Notes: generated by a model from the sequence alone, not told the origin. A stretch of 10,909 bases of DNA from an uncultured Collinsella sp. (GCA_934630385.1 CAKTWE010000062.1:1-10909), one strand, 5' to 3'; shown: positions 1 to 7,008, counted from the first letter of the stretch. Numbers and translations: made by a program.

Positions 1-14
1 CTACAGTCCTGCTC

Positions 15-50
15 GCACGAAGAGCACATTAAGTGCTCTTCGGCTCGTGC
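15..50. repeat. Hairpin-forming inverted repeat near left edge
   Basis: A perfect 10-bp inverted repeat (CGAAGAGCAC at 18-27, GTGCTCTTCG at 33-42) surrounds a 5-nt loop. A second pairing is possible between GCACGA at 15-20 and TCGTGC at 45-50. Neither strand has a T-tract after it, so it is not a classic intrinsic terminator. Its role is unknown. It could be a leader structure of a gene lying left of the window. Confidence 0.5.
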
Positions 51-154
51 GGAACTCGCGATAAATCTCACAGGCCGCGACCGGCCCTCTGTGGGCGAGC
101 AAACTGCGGAAACTCGGTCGGTCCAGAGTAATATCGTGCGAACGGAATTCTGGC

Positions 155-168
155 TGAACATCTGTTCG
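155..168 (-). promoter_or_regulatory. Possible LexA/DinR (SOS) box
   Basis: Read on the minus strand the site is CGAACAGATGTTCA. This contains the GAAC-N4-GTTC core and the leading CGAAC of the LexA/DinR box known from Bacillus and actinobacteria; only the last base departs from the symmetric CGAAC-N4-GTTCG form. A TTGTCG hexamer lies just upstream on the minus strand, so the box could sit inside a leftward promoter. The target gene would lie beyond position 1 and cannot be seen. An 8-base core can occur by chance in a window of this size. Confidence 0.35.
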
Positions 169-208
169 CGACAAAGACTCGATAGACGGTCCCCTCTATG
201 CCCTTTTG

Positions 209-279
209 TAAGTTGCGGTGAAATAGGGACTGAATTTGGGGTTGAATCGTTTAAACAGTCCCTATTTCACCGCAACTTA
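209..279. repeat. Perfect 24-bp inverted repeat, 23-nt loop
   Basis: The arm at 209-232 is exactly the reverse complement of the arm at 256-279. The spacer at 233-255 is AT-rich. The element lies beyond the PTS gene terminator and has no T-tract of its own. A perfect 24-bp stem in non-coding DNA is typical of palindromic repeat elements (REP, BIME or MITE-like) or of a cruciform site. No transposase gene is adjacent. Whether it is dispersed in the genome cannot be judged from one copy. Confidence 0.8.
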
Positions 280-296
280 ACTTATGGGAGAGGTAG

Positions 297-331
297 AAAA
301 AGGCGGAGGCCCTGGGGAGGGTCTCCGCCTT
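297..331 (-). terminator. Rho-independent terminator of the PTS gene
   Basis: Arms at 300-313 and 318-331 (outer part AAGGCGGAG / CTCCGCCTT) close on a four-base loop at 314-317. There is one internal mismatch, at 309/322. On the minus strand the stem runs into a T-tract at 301-297. It starts about 36 nt past the PTS stop codon. Confidence 0.8.
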
Positions 332-366
332 AAATACAGGGGCGATGTTATTCGCGAACTGGGGGA

Positions 367-2370
367 TTAGACCAGGCGAGCGTTGATCGTCTTGGCGATC
401 TCGGCGGCGTCGGTGGAACCCTTGACGGTGGCACGGAAGTCCTGGTCCATGAGCGCCTCGGCGACCTTGGACAGGATCTTGAGGTGCGTGGTGCCAGCCT
501 GTGCGCCCGGGATGAGCAGCGCAATGGCCACGTTGACGGGAGCACCGTCCATGGTGTCCCAACCGGTCACGCCGGACTCGTCCTTGACAACGATGACGGC
601 GGCCTCGGTAATGGCGTCAGACTTGGCGTGCGGGATGGCGAAGCCCTCCATCATGCCCGTGGTGCCCTCGGCCTCGCGGGCCAGGAAGGCGTTCATCACG
701 GCGTCGGCGTCGCCGGCGATACCAGCCTTAACGGCCTGGTTGGAGACAAAGCTCAGAGCCTCGTCACGAGAAGCGAAGTCCTCGGCGACAAAGACGTTCT
801 CGACCTTCACGAAGTCGGCAGCCTCGGCCTCGGGAGCCTCGACAGCAGCGGCCTTGGGGGCCTCAACCGGCTTGGCTGCAGGAGCGGCCTTCTGGTTCTT
901 CTCGAAGTCGTACTTCTTGAAGGCCACGAACAGGATGCCACCGACCACGGCGCCGATAAGGATCGCGAGGACCCACAGCGGACCGTTCTCGACAACGGGC
1001 AGGACCAGGAAGCCACCGTGAGGCGCCGGATCGTGAACGTTGAACATGATGGTCAGGATCGAAGCGATAGAGGAACCGAGCATCATGATGGGCATGACGG
1101 GCCAGATGTTCTTGGTCATGAACGGAATGGCGCCCTCGGTGATGTGGGTGCAACCAAGGATGAGGTTGACGACACCGGCGTCGTGATCCTCCTGGCTGAA
1201 GTACTTCTTGCCGACAACGACGGCAAAGGTGGTGATCAGCGGCGGAACGATGCAAGCGGCGGAAACGGCAGCCATGAAGTTGGTGCCGAAGTTGTAGGTG
1301 TCGGTGCCGACACCGGCGGCCAAGGCCTCGGTGAGCATAGCGGTACCGGTAACGTAAGCAGCCTTGTTGACCGGGCCGCCCATGTCAAAGGCGCACATGC
1401 AGCCAATGGCAAGACCCAGGACAACGGCGCCAGAAGCGGACAGGCCCTTGAGGAAGTCCATCATGGCGGTGTTGATGGCAGCCATGGGGCCAGAAATGCC
1501 GAGCATGACCAGGCCGACAATAGCCGTCGAGAACAGCGGGTACAGGAAGATAGCCTTAAGGCCGTCCAGGTTCTTGGGCAGACCGGCAAAGACCTTCTCG
1601 AGCAGCAGAATGACATAGCCAGCGAGGAAGCCGCCGACGATGCCGCCCAGGAAGCCGAAGCCCACGCCGGCGCCACCGGCGTCGATCATGCCGGTATCGG
1701 CGTTAACAGGCAGGCCCTGGATGGCGATCATACCAGCGACGAAGCCGGGGACGAGCGCCGGGCGCTTGCCGATGGACTCGGCGATGTAGGCGGAGAGCAC
1801 CGGAACCATGAGGTTCATGGCGATGCCGCCGATAATCTTGAGCATAGCGGCAAAGCTGTTATAGTCGGCAGCCGTCGAATCGAAGGACGTGATGCCCCAC
1901 AGGAACGAAATGGCGGTCAGAACACCACCGGCAACGACGAAGACCAGCATGTGGCTGACGCCGTTCATGAGGTGCTTATAGATGATGTGGCCGATGGACT
2001 CCTTCTCCTCGACCTCGTCCTCGACATCGGCAGCAGCGGCAACCGTGTCGTCGCCCTTGGCGGCGAGAGCGCGGTCGATCAGCTTTCCGGCGGCCTCGAC
2101 GGACAGGGCCTTGGAAACGCCGACGGAAACCATGGGCTTACCGGCGAAACGCTCAGCCTGGACATCCTTATCGGCTGCGACGACGACGGCCTTGGCACCG
2201 GCGATCTCACCCTTCGTGAGCTCGTTCTCGACACCGACCTGGCCATGAGTCTCGACCTTAATGGTCAGACCTCGCTCGGCAGCCGCCTTCTCCAGCGCCT
2301 CCTTCGCCATGAAGGTGTGCGCAATGCCGGTCGGGCAACCGGTCGCGGCGATGATGTCAAACTTAGCCAT
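367..2370 (-). CDS. fruA: PTS fructose/mannose-family transporter, IIB-IIC-IIA fusion
   Basis: This inner-membrane permease of the phosphoenolpyruvate phosphotransferase system imports and phosphorylates a hexose, probably fructose or mannose. The protein has 667 residues. Residues 3-105 form the IIB domain, with the phosphocysteine motif ATGCPTGIAHT (Cys12). Residues about 127-488 form the hydrophobic IIC domain, with DMGGPVNKAAY (329-339) and HITEGAIPF (409-417). After an Ala/Pro/Glu-rich linker (about 491-519), the IIA domain carries the phosphohistidine in GFAIPHAKSD (His581). The ATG at 2370 is chosen because AAGGAGG lies 5 nt upstream; the frame stays open to 2442 without a better start. 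The order B-C-A matches Bacillus ManP rather than E. coli FruA. No 1-phosphofructokinase gene is in view, so the substrate is uncertain. It is divergent from an RpiR-family regulator, its likely controller. Confidence 0.93.
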   Translation of the reverse strand: MAKFDIIAATGCPTGIAHTFMAKEALEKAAAERGLTIKVETHGQVGVENELTKGEIAGAKAVVVAADKDVQAERFAGKPMVSVGVSKALSVEAAGKLIDRALAAKGDDTVAAAADVEDEVEEKESIGHIIYKHLMNGVSHMLVFVVAGGVLTAISFLWGITSFDSTAADYNSFAAMLKIIGGIAMNLMVPVLSAYIAESIGKRPALVPGFVAGMIAIQGLPVNADTGMIDAGGAGVGFGFLGGIVGGFLAGYVILLLEKVFAGLPKNLDGLKAIFLYPLFSTAIVGLVMLGISGPMAAINTAMMDFLKGLSASGAVVLGLAIGCMCAFDMGGPVNKAAYVTGTAMLTEALAAGVGTDTYNFGTNFMAAVSAACIVPPLITTFAVVVGKKYFSQEDHDAGVVNLILGCTHITEGAIPFMTKNIWPVMPIMMLGSSIASILTIMFNVHDPAPHGGFLVLPVVENGPLWVLAILIGAVVGGILFVAFKKYDFEKNQKAAPAAKPVEAPKAAAVEAPEAEAADFVKVENVFVAEDFASRDEALSFVSNQAVKAGIAGDADAVMNAFLAREAEGTTGMMEGFAIPHAKSDAITEAAVIVVKDESGVTGWDTMDGAPVNVAIALLIPGAQAGTTHLKILSKVAEALMDQDFRATVKGSTDAAEIAKTINARLV

Positions 2371-2392
2371 GTGTCCCTCCTTTTTAAGTTTT

Positions 2393-2406
2393 GCGCCCGC
2401 AGGCGC
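2393..2406 (-). promoter_or_regulatory. Small GC-rich hairpin in the PTS mRNA leader
   Basis: GCGCC and GGCGC arms enclose a 4-nt loop. The hairpin ends 10 nt before the AAGGAGG ribosome binding site of the PTS gene. It could affect translation or mRNA stability. No T-tract follows, so it is not a terminator. Confidence 0.35.
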
Positions 2407-2497
2407 TCCCCTACACGCGCGTCCTTGCGCGCTTTTCCACAACTGAAAGATACCAACCCAGCGCTTTCGCGGAAAGGGAAATGTCCCAATTCTCCGG

Positions 2498-2512
2498 TGA
2501 AAGGTTCTTTCA
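2498..2512. promoter_or_regulatory. Dyad TGAAAG-N3-CTTTCA in the divergent region
   Basis: A 6-bp inverted repeat with a 3-nt spacer. A related, oppositely arranged dyad, CTTTC-GCG-GAAAG, lies at 2464-2476. Such dyads are candidate operators for the RpiR-family protein or another sugar regulator. It does not fit a catabolite-responsive (cre) element cleanly. Confidence 0.3.
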
Positions 2513-2516
2513 TGCC

Positions 2517-2558
2517 CGTAAACGGTTGATGAAAGTTTACCATCAACACGTAAAACGG
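2517..2558. promoter_or_regulatory. Candidate operator: 7-bp dyad framed by direct repeats
   Basis: GTTGATG at 2525-2531 and CATCAAC at 2541-2547 form a dyad with a 9-nt spacer. It is flanked by near-identical direct repeats CGTAAACGG (2517-2525) and CGTAAAACGG (2549-2558). The dyad overlaps the candidate PTS promoter and lies about 40 nt upstream of the regulator's -10 box. That is the expected place for autoregulation and PTS control by one protein. The symmetry is visible in the sequence; the role is inferred. Confidence 0.4.
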
Positions 2559-2561
2559 CAA
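2534..2561 (-). promoter_or_regulatory. Candidate promoter of the PTS gene
   Basis: On the minus strand, TTGCCG (2561-2556) and TAAACT (2539-2534) are separated by 16 nt. They overlap the GTTGATG/CATCAAC dyad. Both hexamers are imperfect, and other positions in the 272-bp region are possible. The resulting 5' leader would be about 160 nt. Confidence 0.3.
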
Positions 2562-2588
2562 GGAGTATCTTGTAATTGAAAATGCCCC

Positions 2589-2594
2589 TATACT
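2589..2594 (+). promoter_or_regulatory. Candidate -10 box (TATACT) of the RpiR regulator gene
   Basis: TATACT is a good -10 hexamer, but no convincing -35 is seen at 16-18 nt upstream (TTGTAA is only 13 nt away). Transcription from it would start near 2600. That argues against translation starting at the in-frame ATG at 2595 and for the ATG at 2643. Activator-dependent initiation would fit the weak -35. Confidence 0.4.
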
Positions 2595-2642
2595 ATGGCA
2601 TTACAAAAGAAGTCTGATTTTCATGCCAACCAGGAGCCATCC

Positions 2643-3500
2643 ATGACCGACAGTAGCAAGAGCGCGCTCTCTCTCATTAGCACCCACCAGGGATACAGCG
2701 AGTCCGAACAGCGCATTGTCGACTATATTTTGGAGCACCAGTCCGAGGCGCCGCGTCTGACGGCCGCCCAGCTTTCGCGTGCCGCCGCCACATCCGAGGC
2801 AACCGTTTCGCGCTTCTGCCGTAAGCTGGGCTTTGGCAGCTTCCGCAGCTTTCAGTTTTCGTTGGCGCGCGATCTGGAGAGCCAACGCAACGAGGGCGTG
2901 ACCGACGAGGTCTCGCTCGACAGCATGGAGCAGAGCCTTAAGAATATCTTGGCTGCCAAGGTCAGCGAGCTTAACGCGACAATCGACGGAATCGACCACG
3001 ATACGCTGGCGGCCGTTGTGCACGCGCTAAAGAATGCAGGCGTTATTGAGTTTGCGGCCGTAGGCAACACCAACGCCGTCGCGCTCGACGCGACGTTTAA
3101 GTTCTCGCAGCTGGGCCTACGCTGCATGGCAAGCACCATCAGCGAGACATCAATCGGCTTTGCGCTCACGTTGCGCCCCGGCGACGTTATCGTGCTGATA
3201 TCGAACTCCGGCAAGTCGCGCCGCCTGAATCGCATGGCAAAAGCGGCTCGCGACTGCGGTGCCACCGTGGTCGTCATCAGTAGCGACAGCAAGTCTCCGC
3301 TTGCCCGCCTGGCCGACTACACCTTTAATACCGTCAATCACGAGGCGCTGCTGACAACGGGTGACTTCGCCTTCTCCAAGATGAGCGCCACGATGATCAT
3401 AGAGGTCATCTACAACTTCCTGCTGCCCGAAATCGAGGACGCCCGAGAGCACATCAGCTTCTACGAGGAGCTCATCCAGCCGGATAAGGTCGTGGAGTAG
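2643..3500 (+). CDS. RpiR/MurR family transcriptional regulator
   Basis: A 285-residue DNA-binding sugar-sensing regulator. Residues 1-77 form the RpiR-type N-terminal domain, with a helix-turn-helix around 39-66 (LTAAQLSRAAATSEATVSRF). Residues about 125-255 form a SIS (sugar isomerase) domain, with the phosphosugar-binding stretch ISNSGKSRR at 186-194. Family members bind phosphosugars and act as repressors or activators of nearby uptake genes. The ATG at 2643 is preferred to the one at 2595: AGGAG lies 6 nt before it, and the upstream ATG overlaps a -10 box. The divergent PTS permease gene is the likely target. The effector is probably the phosphosugar made by that transporter, which is inference. 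The length is normal for the family. Confidence 0.92.
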   Translation: MTDSSKSALSLISTHQGYSESEQRIVDYILEHQSEAPRLTAAQLSRAAATSEATVSRFCRKLGFGSFRSFQFSLARDLESQRNEGVTDEVSLDSMEQSLKNILAAKVSELNATIDGIDHDTLAAVVHALKNAGVIEFAAVGNTNAVALDATFKFSQLGLRCMASTISETSIGFALTLRPGDVIVLISNSGKSRRLNRMAKAARDCGATVVVISSDSKSPLARLADYTFNTVNHEALLTTGDFAFSKMSATMIIEVIYNFLLPEIEDAREHISFYEELIQPDKVVE

Positions 3501-3529
3501 GCAACTTGGGGAGCCGATAGACGCCACTC

Positions 3530-3689
3530 GCCACGAAACCGGCCCATCTACTACGTTTTATCCGTATGGCCCAACCACATACCTAAAATAGAGAAAACCG
3601 CAGGCGTTCTACCTGCGGTTTTCTTTTTGCAATTCTTGGCGTGGTTACCGATAGCCTATTAAACGTAGTAGATGGGCTGGTTTCGTGGC
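3530..3689. repeat. 29-bp inverted repeat enclosing a terminator
   Basis: The arm at 3530-3558 (starts GCCACGAAACCGGCCC) is the reverse complement of 3661-3689 with a single difference, which becomes a G-U pair in plus-strand RNA. The arms are 102 nt apart and enclose the regulator's terminator. The 160-bp unit resembles a MITE-like element with terminal inverted repeats, or a large nested hairpin. I see no clear target-site duplication at the ends. Confidence 0.75.
3592..3628 (+). terminator. Strong rho-independent terminator, probably bidirectional
   Basis: A perfect 13-bp stem (3592-3604 and 3612-3624; core AAAACCGCAGG / CCTGCGGTTTT) with a 7-nt loop is followed by TTTTT at 3624-3628. It ends the RpiR regulator transcript. 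On the minus strand the same stem runs into TCTATTTTAGG, so it can also stop the convergent efp-recN operon. Confidence 0.9.
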
Positions 3690-3720
3690 AGCCGGGTCGG
3701 ACTTGCACGTGGCGGCTCGG

Positions 3721-5349
3721 CTAAACACGCGCTTCTTCCAGCATCTGCTTGGCGTGTGCCAGGCTCGCCTCCGACTGATCGCCGCTGAGCATGCGGGCAA
3801 TCTCGGCGGTGCGAGCCTCGCCGGTCACTTCATCCAAATGCGTCTGAGGAACGTCGCCGGGCTCTTTACTGACCACGTAATGCTTGTCGGCCATGACCGC
3901 AACCTGTGCCAGGTGCGTTACAACGATGACCTGATGCGTGGCGGCAAGATCGGCCAGCACGCCAGCAAGAGCACGGGCCGTGGAGCCGCCGACACCGGCA
4001 TCGACCTCGTCAAATACCAGCGTGTCGACGCCGTCCGCATTACCCAAGACTACCTTGCTCGCAAGCATGACGCGACTGAGCTCGCCGCCCGACGCAATGC
4101 GGCGCAAAGGACGCGGCGTCAATCCGGCGCCGCTGCGATACAAAAGCTCATAGCTCGAAGGGCCAGCAGGTGTCCACTCGGCGCGGGGAAGATCACGCGA
4201 CTCCCAGACGAGTTCGGCGCCGCCCATTTCCAGGCGCGCCATTTGGCGGCCAACCTCGTGACAAAAACGCGGGGCTGCCGTATTGCGTTCACGCTTAAGC
4301 GCCTTGGCGGCGGCGAACAGTTCGCGCTCCGCCGCGCCAAGCGCTTCGCGCGCCTTCTTGATCTGCTCATCACCATCGTCTACCAGCGACAACAGCTCTT
4401 GCGAGCGATCGCGCATGGCAAACACGTCGTCCATGGTGGGACCCCACTGACGCAGCAGGCCCTTGAGGTCGGAATACCGCTCGCGCATGCGAGCGAGCTC
4501 GCGAGGGTCAAAGGCAACCCCATCGCGATAGATGCGCAGCTCGTTGGCGCAATCCTCAAGCGAAATGCAGGCATCCGAAAGGGCATCGGCGATGTCGCCC
4601 AGCTTGCGGTCGACGGTCGCCATGCGCGACAGCTCCGCCACGGCGCTGTTCACGGCATCGAGCGCTCCCCCTTCGGCAGCAAGGGAGGCATGGGCATCGT
4701 TGGCCGTCGCTACCAGGACTTCGGCATGCTCCGAGCGCGGCAGCAGCTCCTCGAGTTCCTCGTACTCGCCCGGCTTGGGGTCGACCTCGGCGATACGCTC
4801 GAGCGCGAAGCGCGCCTCCTCGACGCGACTCCCCTGCGCACGCGATGCCTCCTCTACGCGACGGACCTCCTTGGCAGCCGCACGCGACGCTTTGAAGCAA
4901 GCACGGTACTTTTCCAGCGCCTCGTGCGCAGAGCGACCAGCCCAGGCATCAACCATGGCAACATGATGTGCCGGATCGAGCAGGCGCTGATGTTCATGCT
5001 GGCCGCACAGATCCATCATCACGCCGACGCGCTCGGAAAGCTCGCGCACGCTGGCGATGCGACCATCAATCTTGACGCGGCTGCGGCCCTCGGCAGAAAG
5101 GCTACGCTGCACGGTAAAGCCCTCCGTGTCGTGCGGACCGTCGAACAGCCGCGCCTCGACGCTGGCAAGTACCTCGCCCTCGCGAACCGTCGACGAATCT
5201 GCGCGTTCGCCCAAGATGAGCTTAAGCGCCGAGAGCAGCGCGGTCTTACCGGCGCCGGTCTCGCCGGTCAGGACAGTTAGGCCCGCGCTGGGCACCAGCG
5301 TCGCCTCGCGAATGAGCGCAATGTTTGAAACCTGCAGCTCATCGATCAT
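3721..5349 (-). CDS. recN: DNA repair protein RecN
   Basis: An SMC-like ATPase of the RecN family, which acts early in double-strand break repair by recombination. The protein has 542 residues, close to the usual 550. Seen in the sequence: an N-terminal FNIALI-like start (SNIALIREA) typical of RecN, Walker A GETGAGKT at 29-36, a long central region rich in Ala, Glu and Arg consistent with the coiled coil, the ABC signature SGGELSR at 420-426, and Walker B ending VFDEVDAG (Asp447, Glu448). The ATG at 5349 lies inside the end of nadK (11-nt overlap) with GGAG upstream, so translation is probably coupled. It is the last gene of the operon. No SOS box is seen directly in front of it, as expected for an internal operon gene. 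Confidence 0.96.
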   Translation of the reverse strand: MIDELQVSNIALIREATLVPSAGLTVLTGETGAGKTALLSALKLILGERADSSTVREGEVLASVEARLFDGPHDTEGFTVQRSLSAEGRSRVKIDGRIASVRELSERVGVMMDLCGQHEHQRLLDPAHHVAMVDAWAGRSAHEALEKYRACFKASRAAAKEVRRVEEASRAQGSRVEEARFALERIAEVDPKPGEYEELEELLPRSEHAEVLVATANDAHASLAAEGGALDAVNSAVAELSRMATVDRKLGDIADALSDACISLEDCANELRIYRDGVAFDPRELARMRERYSDLKGLLRQWGPTMDDVFAMRDRSQELLSLVDDGDEQIKKAREALGAAERELFAAAKALKRERNTAAPRFCHEVGRQMARLEMGGAELVWESRDLPRAEWTPAGPSSYELLYRSGAGLTPRPLRRIASGGELSRVMLASKVVLGNADGVDTLVFDEVDAGVGGSTARALAGVLADLAATHQVIVVTHLAQVAVMADKHYVVSKEPGDVPQTHLDEVTGEARTAEIARMLSGDQSEASLAHAKQMLEEARV

Positions 5350-6199
5350 GGCGAACTCCGTAGAAAACGCGGCTTACCGAGTTGTAGAAGCTCTCGGGAC
5401 CATAGTCGAGCAGCAGCACATCGCCGGGACCGCGACGCACGGCCACGCTCTCGACGGTGCCGTCGCAGGTAATAAACTGCCCGTCGATGGCAATAGCCGG
5501 TACACTCGGGCGGTCATCGGACATAAAAATCTCGACGACATCACTCGGCGAGGTCAAAAAGGCACGGGCCTGAATCGTATGCGGCGCGATCGGCACGCAG
5601 ACCATGCCCGTGTAATCCGGGCTCACGATAGGACCGCCAGCACTGAGGGCATAGCCCGTGGAGCCGGTTGCCGTGGACACGACCACACCATCGCCGCGCA
5701 AACGATCGATATGGTGGCCCGACACGGTAATGTCGAACTCGACCATATCGGACAGAGGCCCACGCGTGAGCGCCATGTCGTTGAGCGCGAACGAACGCAC
5801 GACATCCTTTGTGCCGTCCTCACGCACGGAAACGATGTCTGCGGCGATCGTAGCGCGACGGCTCACGTGGAGCTCACCGGACAGGGCATCGCTCACAACC
5901 TGCAAAATGTCGCGCTCCTCGGGACTCGCTGCGGTCAAAAAACCCAGATGACCATAGGAAAGACCAAGAATGGGAATCTCGCGATAGTTGAGGATGCGGG
6001 CAGCCCGCAAAAGCGTGCCGTCGCCGCCGAGCGTGATGACCAAGTCGGCATCGTCGACATCAGGCGTGCTCTGAATCTTCGAGCGCTGGTCGGCCGCCCA
6101 TGCGACCTCGTAGCCCTGGCGCGTCAGCCAGAGCTCGAGCATCAGGCCGCTCTCGACCGCCTCTTGCTTGTAGTAATTGGGAACCAGAAAGACCTTCAT
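5339..6199 (-). CDS. nadK: NAD kinase (ATP- or polyphosphate-dependent)
   Basis: This cytosolic enzyme phosphorylates NAD to NADP. The protein has 286 residues, normal for the bacterial enzyme. The diagnostic motifs are LGGDGTLLRAAR (GGDG at 58-61, catalytic Asp60), the nucleotide-binding ND motif NDMALTRG at 140-147, and the glycine-rich GDGVVVSTATGSTGY at 169-183. Its ATG overlaps the tlyA stop codon by 4 nt (ATGA), and its own end overlaps recN by 11 nt. Both overlaps point to coupled translation in one operon. The tlyA-nadK-recN order is common in Gram-positive bacteria and actinobacteria. Confidence 0.96.
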   Translation of the reverse strand: MKVFLVPNYYKQEAVESGLMLELWLTRQGYEVAWAADQRSKIQSTPDVDDADLVITLGGDGTLLRAARILNYREIPILGLSYGHLGFLTAASPEERDILQVVSDALSGELHVSRRATIAADIVSVREDGTKDVVRSFALNDMALTRGPLSDMVEFDITVSGHHIDRLRGDGVVVSTATGSTGYALSAGGPIVSPDYTGMVCVPIAPHTIQARAFLTSPSDVVEIFMSDDRPSVPAIAIDGQFITCDGTVESVAVRRGPGDVLLLDYGPESFYNSVSRVFYGVRHDR

Positions 6200-7008
6200 A
6201 GCGTTGCTGCTTTCTCGCTCAAAGCCGATACCTGGGATTGCAACTCGTCATCGGAGCGCTCGCCGGGGGCGAGTCTCGTGCCGTACAGGAAAAACTCAAC
6301 GTTGCCCTTGGCGCCATGGATAGGCGACACGCACACGTCGGCCGGGAACAGGCCCTTCGTGGCAAACAGCTCGATTGCCGCAACGAGCGTGTCGACACGC
6401 ACGGCGGGGTCGGTCACGATACCGCCCTCGCCCACCAACGCCGTCGGAGCCTCAAACTGCGGCTTTACCAGCGTACAAAACGAACCCGTAGGCGTCAGGC
6501 ATGCCAGCACCGCATCGATGATGTTCGCGATGCTGGTAAACGACACGTCGCACACGGCCAGGTCGATAGCGCTCTCGTAGCCAAGCTCGGGCAGTTGCGT
6601 CACGTTGGTGCGCTCGTGCAGCGTCACGCGATCGTCCTGACGCAACGACCAATCAAACTGGGCACGCCCCACGTCAACCGAGACGACAGTCGCGGCGCCG
6701 CGCTTAAGCAGACAATCGGTAAAACCACCAGTAGAACACCCAACATCCAGGCAGGCAAGGCCCGTCGGGTCGATATCAAACGCATCGAGCGCGCCCTCGA
6801 GCTTAAGGCCGCCGCGCCCAACATACGGGATGCGACCCTTCACGTGCAGTGGCAGGCCCGGGGCAACCTTAAGCCCCGGCGAGGTCAAGCGCTCGCCACC
6901 GCTCGAGACCAAGCCGGCCATAAGAGTGCGAAGGGCATCCGCGCGATCGGCGCAGATGCCCTGTGAAATCAGTTCGTCATCGAGACGCACGCGTTTCATG
7001 AATGCCAT
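6196..7008 (-). CDS. tlyA: TlyA family rRNA (cytidine-2'-O)-methyltransferase
   Basis: An S-adenosylmethionine-dependent methyltransferase that modifies ribosomal RNA cytidines; in Mycobacterium this affects susceptibility to capreomycin. The protein has 270 residues. Residues about 5-55 form an S4 RNA-binding domain (MKRVRLDDELISQG). The FtsJ-like fold follows, with YVGRGGLKLEGAL at 62-74, the SAM-binding motif DVGCSTGGFTD at 88-98 and VKPQFE at 181-186. Lys69, Asp154, Lys182 and Glu238 are a plausible catalytic set. The length is nearer the longer, dual-specificity TlyA form, which is only an inference. The ATG at 7008 is chosen because it shares a base with the xseB stop (TGATG). A TTG at 7011 and an ATG at 6999 are alternatives. 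Confidence 0.93.
   Translation of the reverse strand: MAFMKRVRLDDELISQGICADRADALRTLMAGLVSSGGERLTSPGLKVAPGLPLHVKGRIPYVGRGGLKLEGALDAFDIDPTGLACLDVGCSTGGFTDCLLKRGAATVVSVDVGRAQFDWSLRQDDRVTLHERTNVTQLPELGYESAIDLAVCDVSFTSIANIIDAVLACLTPTGSFCTLVKPQFEAPTALVGEGGIVTDPAVRVDTLVAAIELFATKGLFPADVCVSPIHGAKGNVEFFLYGTRLAPGERSDDELQSQVSALSEKAATL

Noticed and set aside
60..170. Structured non-coding RNA or tRNA in the left intergenic region
   Set aside because: Short dyads exist (CACAG/CTGTG at 69-93, GCGAAC/GTTCGC at 138-169), but no tRNA arm set or conserved core of RNase P RNA, SRP RNA, tmRNA or a known riboswitch could be recognised.
91..333. An 80-residue plus-strand open frame at the left edge
   Set aside because: It runs through the 24-bp inverted repeat and the PTS terminator, has no ribosome binding site and ends in low-complexity sequence.
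2371..2442. Upstream extension of the PTS protein by 24 residues
   Set aside because: The extension begins without a ribosome binding site and is Arg/Ala-rich. The ATG at 2370 has AAGGAGG at ideal spacing, followed directly by the IIB domain.
2498..2512. Catabolite-responsive element (cre) or Cra site
   Set aside because: The dyad has a 3-nt centre and lacks the central CG of cre and Cra sites, so it was kept only as a generic candidate operator.
484..2529. A 681-residue plus-strand open frame antisense to the PTS gene
   Set aside because: Its sequence is rich in His, Gly, Asp and Arg with no recognisable domain. It is the shadow of a high-GC gene whose minus-strand product has all PTS motifs.
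2595..2642. Upstream ATG of the RpiR-family regulator
   Set aside because: It overlaps the TATACT -10 box and has no ribosome binding site. The ATG at 2643 has AGGAG at 6 nt.
3685..5280. A 531-residue plus-strand open frame antisense to recN
   Set aside because: It has no domain, is rich in Arg and Ala, and exactly opposes a complete RecN with Walker A, signature and Walker B motifs.
5057..6580. A 507-residue plus-strand open frame across recN, nadK and tlyA
   Set aside because: It runs across three well-supported genes in antisense and has no family signature.
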